This document shows positions 22,493-32,850 of a DNA stretch of 64,000 bases, one piece after another. Within the stretch, counting starts at the first letter, position 1. Each line of letters starts with the position of its first letter. The notes beneath the pieces are model-generated. The model made no database searches. It worked only from the letters and a program-made list of their open reading frames with translations, and was not told the origin of the DNA. The DNA is from Amorphophallus konjac (taxonomy: Eukaryota > Streptophyta > Magnoliopsida > Alismatales > Araceae), in assembly GCA_022559845.1 (NCBI GenBank), contig CM040128.1, forward strand, positions 179,854,413-179,918,412, given 5' to 3'. Made by a program: the position numbers and the translations under genes.

Positions 22493-23239
22493 GGTGGGTT
22501 CGAAAAGCGGATTTGAGTAGAACCTGGAGAAGGAATTGACCCTAGAAGGTGCTTCTAACTGACGAAAACAACTCCACATGCAACGAACAACCTTAACAAG
22601 ATGCAAACAACACAACACCAACACACAATGAGCAACCAAACTTGGACGATTTATAACAAAGATGTAAGTAACAAGAGATGAAGACACTTCAAGTCAACCA
22701 AGTTGTTTAAGGTGATGCTTCAAGATTCTTATGATTTCTCCTTTGGAACTTTAGCGGATTGATTAATATGAGCTCTCAACAATGAGTTCCTGATAGGAGA
22801 TGGATGTAAAGCTTGGTTTGACTCTAAATGTGATCACTCCCTCACTTATGCAATCCAAGACACGGGGTGGGAATGGTACAACCGGCCCGGCGTCCGTGTG
22901 AGAATCCACGGCTCGCGGGGACTTATAGAGGTCCTTGGTGTGATTTCCTAGTCAGCCCCAAGGAATATGGAGACGAGAGGTCCGCACACCAAGGTAGAAA
23001 AATGTGATCTAATGTATGAAAGTATGAATGAACCTATGTGCACCGGAGTGCATGCAAATTCTAACCTAGAATCTAGCAAACAATTATGCACACAACGATG
23101 TAAGTATATAAACCAACCAAGGAGGAAGTCAGATAACACCCAAGCAAAAATATCACAGCAAAAACTGCAGAAATAGAATGCACCTCGGGATGCGTACCTG
23201 TCTGGAGTGTAACGGTCTTGAAGACCCACATCTGAAATA

Positions 23240-23433
23240 TATAACAGTCAGGTGCCAGACCGCCAGAAGAAATATAACGTAGGGACCCAGGACCGTCGTA
23301 TGAGCTAGAGATGCAAAGACAAACCAGAAATAGAAGGGAAATCCGTGAAAAGCCCAAACAGCAGGATGAGGAGTGTAACGGTCTAAAGCCCCTGCGTCAA
23401 AGTGGAGTGATGCAGGGACAAAGGGCCGTCAGA
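23240..23433. repeat. 8-12-8 modules in the Tat1 leader
   Basis: Complete modules start at 23240, 23273, 23374 and 23406. A left arm without a matching right arm lies at 23218. They lie downstream of the primer site, in the untranslated leader of the minus-strand transcript. Spacing within pairs is 33 and 32 bases. Confidence 0.75.
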
Positions 23434-23540
23434 CTACCCAGAGAACTTGGAAACAAGAGGAAGTAAGAGGGAAATCCGAGGAAACTAAACAAGGAAATGA
23501 TGGCAGGTTTAAACAGAGATCAAGACACGATTGGCACAAG

Positions 23541-23560
23541 TTGTCCCACCGTGATCGCCA
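23541..23560 (-). other. Tat1 primer-binding-site-like sequence
   Basis: The minus strand reads TGGCGATCACGGTGGGACAA, about ten bases past the LTR end. The TGGCR...CGGTGGGAC core parallels the site in Tat2 (46320-46338). The matching tRNA cannot be fixed from sequence alone. Confidence 0.6.
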
Positions 23561-23982
23561 AAAAATTATCTGTTGATTTGTTTTGCCTCTCTTCTTCTTT
23601 TTGTTTTGATGTGTAATAAAGATGATAAGCAAAAATCAAAGATCTCAATCAACCTATGAACATGTGAACCATGAACCTAGGCAACCAGAACAAGCTCTAG
23701 CATGGGCATGCTATCTCAATCATCAGGCTAAACTAAGGGAATAAAGAAAAACACACGCCGGGGCGTGGAGCAAGGGTAAATAAAAACACACCGCAAGGGT
23801 GGAGCAAATAAAGGAAATAAGAGATATGAGATGGAGAGAATGCTAATGCCCAATACTAAGAAAGAACGTGATCGCCACCAAAGTAAACACAAGCCGGAGA
23901 CTTGAAAATACCTTGGAAATAGGTGGATGAAGCACCCGCCCACGGGAGAGAGAAAACCAGTGAAATCTGCAGATCAACCGAA

Positions 23983-24074
23983 TGTAACGGTCCAGACCCC
24001 GTGCGTCACAGGAATGTGACGGTCTCCAGATAAACCGTTATATGAACCTGACGCGTCTTCTCAAGACCGTCAGA
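23983..24074. repeat. Three 8-12-8 modules in Tat1 R/U5
   Basis: Starts at 23983, 24015 and 24047 give a triplet with exact 32-base phasing. Arms are TGTAACGG or TGTGACGG on the left and GCGTCACA, CCGTTATA or CCGTCAGA on the right, i.e. the consensus with C-to-T/G-to-A type changes. Confidence 0.85.
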
Positions 24075-24573
24075 AAACCTTCAATAATAGCTTATGAATT
24101 CTTTGAACTCCAACTCTTCCAGCCGGCTAGTAGACTTGGGCCTCGCATAGTGAACCTATAAACCTGCCAAAGAACGTGAAACACAAGAAAACAAACCCAG
24201 ATTAGCCCTTTAAACAAGCGTAGTATCAATTCTCAAGGAACTTAAGATCATACAAAAGGAAAGGGAAGTACCGGGAGAGTTTTGGTTTTTTAACCCCTCT
24301 GGGCATTTTAAAAGATAGGAAGGATGTTTAGATGATGAAAACCAGATGCAGAACGTGGAAACAAGGAGAGGGACAATGCCTATGATGAGAGGGAGGAGGA
24401 AGAACACAATATGCAATGATGAACTTTGAAACTCAATAGAACGAATACTCCCTTCACCGTGAAGCAGATGGACGTGAAAGACAAGTCTCCTTGGTTAGAT
24501 GTGGCTCCAGAATGCGGCAGCACTTCGACGCGAACTCCAGATCTTCCTCCCTCGGGCCATGAAGTTAAGGGTG

Positions 24574-24582
24574 CTATTTATA
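24574..24582 (-). promoter_or_regulatory. TATA box of Tat1 5' LTR
   Basis: The minus strand reads TATAAATAG. It sits downstream of three module pairs in U3 and upstream of the triplet in R/U5. Confidence 0.65.
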
Positions 24583-24794
24583 GGCCCTCAAACTCTCCGG
24601 TCGAACAGAGGATAATCCAGCAAGAAAAAAAGATAACTCTTAGCAAATCCTTGAAGATAATATCACCAAGAGTCCATAGAAACCAATAGAAGGTTCTGAG
24701 GATCAGATTTGGAAGAGAAATCACCAATTCAAACTCTTATCTCGACCACGGAGTAGCAGAGAAAAGGCCTGAACTGCCAGGACTCTCTGTTAGA

Positions 24795-25106
24795 TGTAAC
24801 GGATACTCGACAAACCGCCATATGCAAATAACGCGCCAGGGGGATACCGTTGCATTTAAACTTATCTCAAAAGAGATAAGATCAACGGGGAGAAGATCAA
24901 GCAAGTTGGACTCTGCAAGATAAGTAACGGCCATGACTGGACGCGTCGGAGAGAAGTAACGGCTGCACGACAGACCGTTAAAATCAATGCATAGGCCAAC
25001 GGATAAGCTTTGAAACAAAGACCTCAAACTTCATGACTCTTCAAGAAGTAATGGCCATGGGATCATGCGTTAGAAGAAAATAACGCCCATGCAGAGGACT
25101 GTTAGA
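24795..25106. repeat. Six 8-12-8 modules in Tat1 U3
   Basis: Modules start at 24795, 24827, 24923, 24955, 25047 and 25079: three pairs, each spaced exactly 32 bases. They lie 0.2-0.5 kb upstream of the TATA box on the transcribed (minus) strand, as expected for promoter-proximal control sites. Confidence 0.85.
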
Positions 25107-25313
25107 AACAATGAAGATCAAAATTTGATAAGAGCTTGCTAAGCTTCGTCCAATGAAAAGCCATAAGGAACTACACTCAACCAAGGAGAGAAGACCCATA
25201 AAATGAGCTTCAAACCGACGAAGGAAACTCAATGAAGAGTGAACAACTTAGAGCATCACATGGATAGAACAAGGAGATGACCCAACTTATCGGTCATAAA
25301 ATGGGTGTCAACA

Positions 25314-26273
25314 GACACATCTATTAACCCTCTTAAGGTCACGGTGTCCCTTCAGACCGCATTCTTGGAAGGCGGTCTGAAGGATGGCCGCGTTCTGGTT
25401 TCATTATAGAAAAAAGAGGTTTGGGTATTTTGTTATAGTAGCGTCTTTAAGGTTAGACATGTATTTATTAAAGTGTCCTCTCTCCTAGACACATTTTGGA
25501 TGGTCGATACCTTATTAAGATCATGGTGTCGCTATAGACCGTGGTCTCATGAAGGCGGCCTTGGTACAGACCGTATTTTGCTTCGGTTGCACCCTATTCC
25601 GAGTATGTCCTACTTGTCAGATCTATGAAATTTGAGGTTAAAAGTATGTCTTTCTTTTAGTGAATTGTCTAAATAATTACATGTTTAGGTAAATACAGGA
25701 AATAAGATTAAATTCTCTAAAGTTCATGTTTACATTTTCTTCCTACGATCCATGTTACATTCCTGTTGTCATTTAATCTCCATGAACTTGTTTCTATACT
25801 CATACTATTAGTTGTTTCCTAGAGCTTATTTCATCTTCTCATCATGTTAAAAGAAGTAGCTATTAATCTTGTCATTTTGTTGATACTATAGTTCATGGCC
25901 CTCGATTGTGCTTTTGCCACTATGTTAGTTTAATATTCTCGACCGGCATTTTGATGCATAGATTTGTTCTAGTTCTATTTTTTACAAAGCCCTCTTGGTG
26001 GAGTTAGAACCCTCCGTCGCATCTCCCTTCCGTTTGATTGGAACTTCTTCATCCAAGACCTTCATAAGACTCCGCAAGCCATGGATTCCCTCATGGCCGC
26101 TGAGCAGGTTCTACTATAAAAACTCTGAACACCCTCCAGAATCTCATCTTACTAGCTCAGGACATCATTCGACCGACTTTTGGCATAACGAAGCAAGGTT
26201 TTGATTGGTTCTGTTTAGTATATCCTAAACGCGGCAGTCATTGAGACTGCGTTTATTAAAAATTTGGCATGCT
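25314..26273. other. Segment X, left part: element-derived, no gene
   Basis: Host DNA for both the Tat1 and the Tekay-like insertions. No coding region is supported; a 69-codon ORF at 25995 has no recognisable domain. It carries variant 8-12-8 modules at 25337, 25368, 25519, 25551 and 26227. It continues beyond the composite at 40423. Confidence 0.5.
25337..25578. repeat. Variant 8-12-8 modules in segment X
   Basis: Four modules in two pairs (25337/25368 and 25519/25551, spacing 31 and 32). Arms differ from the canonical form: GGTCACGG or GAAGGCGG on the left, CCGCATTC, CCGCGTTC, CCGTGGTC or CCGTATTT on the right. The central length is 12 in all. Confidence 0.65.
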
Positions 26274-26278
26274 ATTAT
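26274..26278. other. Target-site duplication ATTAT, left
   Basis: ATTAT directly precedes the LTR start TGTAGTGCCCC and recurs directly after the LTR end at 40418-40422. This shows that everything between entered as one integrated molecule or is bounded by one insertion. Confidence 0.85.
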
Positions 26279-26600
26279 TGTAGTGCCCCAGAATTTATAT
26301 AAATAAAACATTAAATTATAAAATAAGTTTCTAAAATTTATAAAGGCCTAAAAAAATTAATAAATAGGTTATTGGATTAATAAGTCATTATAAGGCCCAA
26401 CTGTGTTAAAATAATTAACCTAGCCTATCTAAAAATGATCCAAAAGGTTTAAGAACCAAGCCCATTAAGTTTGGCCCATATTCTAGAAGGTTATTTAACT
26501 TATTCACGAATTTTAAAGATAAATATTATTTATATAAGATAATTATGTGGATAAACGAATAAAAGAGTTTTATTAAATTGAAACACTATACACGTTGAAT

Positions 26601-26660
26601 GTAACGGTCTATCGGGCGACCGCCACAGCCATGTAACGCACCAGTCTAGATGCATTACAC
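26601..26660. repeat. 8-12-8 module pair in left LTR U3
   Basis: Starts at 26601 and 26633, spacing 32. The same pair is at 32470/32502 in the inverted LTR and 37405/37437 in the right LTR. It lies about 170 bases upstream of the TATA box. Confidence 0.9.
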
Positions 26661-26832
26661 TCTGTTAGTTCCGTGAAAGAAAGAACGAGCAAAAAGATTA
26701 GAACTTTGGGATCTTATCTATACGAGATCGACTTGGGAAGAGTTATAACATTCCTAAGGACTCTTAGGGATTAGGTTCTAGCAAATTAAGGACTCTAGAA
26801 TCGATCTAATCTTCAAACCCTAGCCAAAACCC

Positions 26833-26841
26833 TATAAATAG
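26833..26841 (+). promoter_or_regulatory. TATA box of left LTR
   Basis: TATAAATAG, conserved at 37638-37646 in the right LTR and, inverted, at about 32299-32307. It marks the U3/R boundary region. Confidence 0.7.
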
Positions 26842-27572
26842 GACCTAGTTCTGAACTGAACGACCCTTACTTTTGGCTCGTGAAGAATCAAGGTAAGGAG
26901 TCATAATTTCGGGTAAGTTCTTTAGAAGCTTTTGTTTAGTATACTTTAGACTAATAGTTCTCCAAATTTTGTGCTAGGAGATCAAGCAACCAATGAGATT
27001 GAAGCTTCCAAAGTTACTGGTTCGACCATAATTACCCAGGAATCTGAACGAAAGTCCTCAGAAGATCAGGATATTAGGACATCTAAACGAGGTAATTAGA
27101 ACTCAATCCTTTAGAACTTTTTGTTCCCAAAAGTTTCATCTTCCTAACCTCCAAATTTCACGTCATTAGGACAAGAGGTTGGAAAGATAGAGGAGCAGGA
27201 AGTTGCTGAAAAATCACAGGAAAAGGAAAGCTAGGGCTCGATTTCCAGATTCAAATTAGAAGCTCAAAGCCTAGTTAAGAGGTAGGTTATCTCATGATTG
27301 GAAAAAATATCTTGCTAAGGATAAAATCCCTCTGATTTGACTTGGTTTCATGCACTATAAATCATGGATTTCATGTTTTAATAGAGTCATGCATACACGT
27401 ATACTCTTAACCCTAACTAAGTTAAAAAGGAACATTCTTGTCAAATTCACAGAAAATCCATGCATACTATTAGTTTAGCCTTCATTCTATCATGTGGAAG
27501 TTTATAAATGATTTTAAGACATGATGTGAGTTGAAACCTAGGTCATTGTTACTTACTGTTGTCAGCAGAAGC

Positions 27573-28435
27573 TCTGACAGATTAAAGTAGGACCGTCACA
27601 TGAATGTAACGGCCTTAGGATAGACCGTTACACAATCTGTTGTGTTCAAACTGTTTTGTTGGCTCTGACGCATCTTAACAGGAGCGTTACACGACTGTAA
27701 CGGCCCCTCGATAAACCGTCACACTCACTGTAATGCCCATATCCTAGACCGTCAAACCCCTGTGTTCTGTCAGCCCGAGGTAGAATAATAACCAGTTAAG
27801 TTTACTTATAAATAAGCTTAGATAGCTAAGTTTGGACCTATGATCATGACTTTAAGTTTAGTTACTGATTCATAATGAAAATTACATGATTAATGTGTCT
27901 TAAGTTATTTTAAGTTATGTTAATTTCATGTGCCAAAATTCTATAGTTTTGTATTTAAATCATGATTTTCCAAATGTTGTATTGACCGAGTTTTGTCTTG
28001 ATTTCACGTTGTTACACATTCACTCTTTATCAATAGAGTCATTTTTCTCTAAGTACATGGCGCATATTCCGCTATGTTGTCCATTTGTTCACACTTTGCA
28101 CTATAGGAACATTATTCTTGGACTTGAGGACCTCTCTAGCTATTGGATATTCCTTCCAATGGACTAGGAAATCTTGTTTCAAGGCCTCCGTAATTCTCAG
28201 TAAGCCTGGGATTCCCACTAGGACGCCGAGTTGGTTGTACCATTAAAGCCCATTTGATTAGATTACACAATCAATGTTTCTGGTTATTAGTAATGTAACG
28301 GCTCTATATTACACCGTCAGGAACATGTAACGGCCCAATACACGACCGTCACATTCCACTGAGTCCGATTTCTTGGTTCTGGATTCAGACTCTGGAGCGT
28401 CACATCATGTAATGGCCCAGTACACGACCGTCACA
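27573..28435. repeat. 8-12-8 modules in left LTR R/U5
   Basis: Complete modules start at 27573, 27605, 27664, 27696, 27729, 28294, 28326 and 28408. Spacing within groups is 32 or 33 bases. The one at 27605 has perfect TGTAACGG/CCGTTACA arms. Only the right half of a further module survives near 28395. Confidence 0.9.
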
Positions 28436-29506
28436 CTGCTTGAGTATTTTAAACCGGGGTTTTACCAAGGGTTGATGTTTCAAGATTTCTAGATAAACTA
28501 TTGATGATCTAGAACTTATCATATTGATCAAGAAACCTAATATAATGAATGGAAGATAAAGAACGTATCGTTATGCTGCCGATTTATTTCCATAAGCACA
28601 ACATAGTATAAGTCATTCTTGATCTCACATATTCTAATTTGAAGCGTTCATTCACTGATTATTATTATCATGAGCTTGTTGGAATTGTACATTCTTGGCC
28701 ATACTTTATCGTTACATGCGTGGAAGTAGCTTGATTTATACTTGAAGATGCGATCGAGCACTGATTATGTTCAAGGGCTCTATGCTAGTCCCATCGACTG
28801 ATTGTCAGAAACATACTATTATAAACCATGGGATATGATGCTACTAGCGTCGCATTGCGCTGGGAGTACTTTCTCTATAAATAAGTGAAAATCCACGGCA
28901 CGACATGACATTCTTGTACATGACTTTCTTGCTTGATATTCCACAGAAATTCACGAAGTACTTGCTCATAAGCAAAAAGATACTAGAGTGATGATTATGT
29001 GGCTTGCTAGTACATTCTCGATACATTCTTGTTCATGAAAGGTCAATATCATGTTCTTGTAACATTCTTGCTAATTCTCATTCTATCTTACATGATCGTC
29101 TTGTTACTTTGGTTTAATCGAGTGATTGATCGCATTCGTATGATTTTTACCTTATTCTTTAGGGCTAAATTGTTATTTACTTTAATAGTATCTTCATGTT
29201 GATGCGAAGATACCTATTGGGCAAGTGTGCTCATTACCTATTTCTAATCTTTTTCAAGAAATAGAAGTGAGTCGGGTTCAGATTCGGAGTATTCAAGTAG
29301 AGGATCCGAGAGTGAATGAAGAATGAGTGAAGACTTAGGAAGTCTATATTGTTTAGATGGAGTCTATGTAATTTTCCTATTTCTTGAGTCCAGTGTAATG
29401 AAGGAAGTCGAATTAGTGATTGTAATTGAGTGTTCGACTTGATTATTAATGAAATTGAGGTTTGACTAATTGTTGTGCAATTGCATCTTTATGTGTCATT
29501 GTCTTG

Positions 29507-29526
29507 CGCTCTGATATCAACTTAAC
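29507..29526 (-). other. Inverted primer binding site at the LTR(+)/LTR(-) junction
   Basis: The minus strand, read from the end of the inverted LTR, gives GTTAAGT and then TGATATCAGAGC, one mismatch from the tRNA-iMet site TGGTATCAGAGC. The last eight bases ATCAGAGC are also the reverse complement of the left LTR at its breakpoint. Confidence 0.8.
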
Positions 29527-32500
29527 TGTCACGCCCCAAGCCTTTATTTCAGCGGAAGACTAACTCGAGGAGCGCGAACAGTCGGCATGGTAAGCCTCTT
29601 TCAAGCAAGAATGATCAGAGCGCAAGACAATCACACATAAAGATGTAATTGCACAACAATTAGTCAAACCATAATTTCATTAATAATCAAGTCGAACACT
29701 CAATTACAATCACTAATTCGACTTCCTTCACTACACTAGACTCAAGAAATAGGAAAATTACATAGACTCCATCTAAACAATATAGACTTCCTAAGTCTTC
29801 ACTCATTCTTCATTCACTCTCGGATCCGCTACTTGAATACTCCGAATCCGAACCCGACTCACTTCCATTTATTGAAAAAGATTAGAAATAGGTAATGAGC
29901 ACACTTGCCCAGTAGGTATCTTCGCATCAACATGAAGGCACTATTAAAGTAATTAACAATTTAGCTCTAAAGAATAAGGTAAAATCATGCGAATGCGATC
30001 AATCACGGGATTAAACCAAAGTAACAAGATGATCATGTAAGATAGAATGAGAACTAGCAAGAATGTTACAAGAACATGATATTGGCCTTTCATGAACAAG
30101 AATGTATCGAGAATATACTAGCAAGTCACATAATCATCACTCTAGTGTCTTTTTACTTATGAGCAAGTACTTCATGAATTTCTGTGGAATATCAAGCAAG
30201 AAAGTCATGTACAAGAATGTCATGTCGTGCCGTGGATTTTCACTTATTTATAGAGAAAATACTCCCAGCGCAATGCGACGCCAGTAGCATCATACCCCAT
30301 GGTTTATAATAGTATGTTTCCGACAATCAGCCGAGGGGACTAGCATAGAGCCCTTGAACACAATCAGTGCTCGATCGCATCTTAAGGTATAAATCAAGCT
30401 ACTTCCACACATGTAACAATAATGTATGGCCAAGAAAGTACAATTCTAACAAGCTCATGATAACAATAATCAGTGAATGAATGCTTCAAATTAGAATATG
30501 CGAGATCAAGAATGACTTATACTATGTTATGCTTATGGAAATAAATCGGCAGCATAACGATACGTTCTTTATCTTCCATTCATTATATTATGTTTCTTGA
30601 TCAATATGATAAGCTCTAGATCATCAATAGTCTATCTAGAAATCTTAAAATATCAACCCTTGGTAAAACATCAGGTTAAAATACTCAAGCAGTGTGACGG
30701 TCGTGTACTGGGCCGTTACATGATGTGACGCTCCAGTATTGGGCCGTTACATTAGTCTGAATCCAGAACCAAGAAATCAGACTCAGTGGAATGTGACGGT
30801 CGTATATTAGGCCGTTACATGTTCCTGACGGTTTAATATAGAGCCGTTACATTACTGATAACCAGAAACATCGATAGTGTAATCTAATCAAATGGGCTTT
30901 AATGGTACAACCAACTCGGCGTCCTAGTGGAAATTCCAGGCTCGCAGAGAATTACGGAGGCCTTAAAACAAGATTTTCTATTCTATTGGAAGAAATATCC
31001 AATAGAGAGGTCTTCAAGTCCAAGAATAATATTCCTATAGTGCAAAGTGTGAACTAATAGATAACATATCGGAATATGCGCCATGTACTTAGAGAAAATG
31101 ACTCTATTGATAAAGAGTGAATGTGTAACAACGTGAAATCAAGACAAAACTCAGTCAATACAACATTTGGAAACTCATGATTTAAATACAAAACTATAGA
31201 ATTTTGACACATGAAATTAACATAACTTAAAATAACTTAAGACACATTAATCATGCAATTTTCATTATGAATCAGTAACTAAACTTAAAGTCATGATAAT
31301 TGGTCAAAACTTAGCTATCTAAGCTTATTTATAAGTAAACTTAACTGGTTATTATTCTGCCTCGGGCTGACAGAACACAGGGGTCTGACGGTGTAGGATA
31401 GGCGTGTTACAGTGAGTGTGACGGTTTATCGAGGGGCCGATACCGTCGTGTAACGCTCCTGCTAAGATGCGTCAGAGCCATCAGAATAGTTTGAACACAA
31501 CAGATTGTGTGACGGACTATCGTAAGGCCGTTACATTCATGTGACGGTCCTACTTTAATCCGTCAGAGCTTCTGCTGACAACAGTAAGTAACAATGACCT
31601 AGGTTTCAACTCACATCATGTCTGAAAATCATATATAAACTTCCACATGATAGAATGAAGGCTAAACTAATAGTATGCATGGGTTTTCTGTGAATTTGAC
31701 AAGAATGTTCCTTTTTAACTTAGTTAGGGTTAAGAGTATACGTGTATGCATGACTCTATTAAAACATGAAATCCATGATTTATAGTGCATGAAACCAAGT
31801 CAAATCAGAGGGCTTTTGTCCTTAGCAAGATGTTTTTGCCAATCATGAGATAACCTACCTCTTAACTAGGCTTTGAGCTTCTAATTTGAATCTGGAAATC
31901 GAGCCCTAGCTTTCCTTTTCCAATGATTTTCCAGCAACTTCCTACTGCTCTATCTCTCTAACCTCTTGTCATAATGACGTGAAATTTGGAGGTTAGAAAG
32001 ATGAAACTATTGGGAACAAAAAGTTCTAAAGGATTGAGTTCTAATTACCTCGTTTAGATGTCCTAATATCTTGATCTTCAGAGGACTTTCGTTCAGATTC
32101 CTGGGTAATTATGGTCGAACCAGCAACTTTGGAAGCTTCAATCTCCTTGTTTGCTTGATCTCCTAGCACAAAATTCGGAGAATTATTAGTCTAAAATATA
32201 CTAAATAAAAGCTTCTAAAGAACTTACCCGAAATTATGACTCCTTACCTTGATTCTTCACGAGCCAAAAGTAAGGGTCGCTCAGTTCAGAACTTGGTCCT
32301 ATTTATAGGGTTTTGAAGATTAGATCGATTCTAGAGTCCTTAATTTGCCAGAACATAATCCTTAAGAGTCCTTAGGAATGCTATAACTCTTCCAAAGTCG
32401 ATCTATTATAGATAAGATCTCAAAGTTCTAATCTTTTTGCTCGTTCTTTCTTTCACGGAACTAACAGAGTGTAACGCATCTAGACTGGTGCGTTACATGG

Positions 32501-32850
32501 CTGTGGCGGTCGCACGATAGACCGCTATATCCAACGTGCACAGAGTTCAACATTAATCAAACTCTTTTATTCATTTATCCATATAATTATCTTATACAAA
32601 TTATATTTATCTTTAAAATTCGTGAATAAGCTAAATAACATTCAAGAATATGGGCCAAACTTAATGGGCTTGGTCCTTAAACCTTTTGGATCATTTTTAG
32701 ATAGGGTAGGTTAGTTATTTTAACACAATTGGGCCTTATAATGACTTATTAATCCAATAACCTATTTATTATTTTATTTAGGCCTTTATAAATTTTAAAA
32801 AAATATTTTATAATTTAAACATTTATTTATATAAATTCTGGGGCACTACA
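29527..32850 (-). repeat. Tekay-like inverted LTR (complete)
   Basis: A 3324-bp LTR, TGTAGTG...GGCGTGACA on the minus strand, reverse complement of 37084-40417. It is followed by its primer site on the left and preceded by a polypurine tract on the right. Eleven 8-12-8 modules start at 30693, 30724, 30792, 30824, 31384, 31417, 31449, 31508, 31540, 32470 and 32502; the one at 31417 has a damaged right arm. Confidence 0.92.

Larger units (their letters stand above)
19853..25313 (-). mobile_element. Tat1: 5' portion (gag, leader, 5' LTR)
   Basis: Upstream part of the minus-strand Tat element: 5' LTR 23571-25313, a primer-site-like sequence, an untranslated leader, and gag from about 22492 to 19926. 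It continues into protease at 8314 once the insertion is skipped. The overlap with the left part (91 bases, about 93% identical) means the two halves are not simply split at one point. Confidence 0.8.
23571..25313 (-). repeat. Tat1 5' LTR (1743 bp)
   Basis: On the minus strand it begins TGTTGACACCC, the usual start of Tat/Ogre LTRs, and ends AATCAACA. This gives TGTTGA/TCAACA terminal inverted repeats. A TATA box divides U3 (25313-24583) from R/U5. Nine complete 8-12-8 modules lie in it. The partner LTR is outside the window, so divergence cannot be measured. Confidence 0.75.
26279..29515 (+). repeat. Tekay-like left LTR, 3' end missing
   Basis: Begins TGTAGTGCCCCAG, like the right LTR at 37084. 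Homology stops at GCGCTCTGAT, about 100 bases short of the LTR end, exactly where it overlaps an inverted primer binding site. It has a TATA box (26833-26841), ten complete 8-12-8 modules and one partial one. The partial module (near 28390) lost about 18 bases relative to 39192-39219. Confidence 0.9.

Noticed and set aside
25995..26204. 69-codon ORF in segment X
   Set aside because: Too short, no domain, and surrounded by noncoding repeat-derived sequence.
28844..29026. Small conserved ORF of about 60 codons in all three Tekay-like LTRs (also 30102-30287 and 39656-39841)
   Set aside because: It is shared only because the LTRs are copies. It is antisense to the LTR, has no domain and carries ordinary substitutions.
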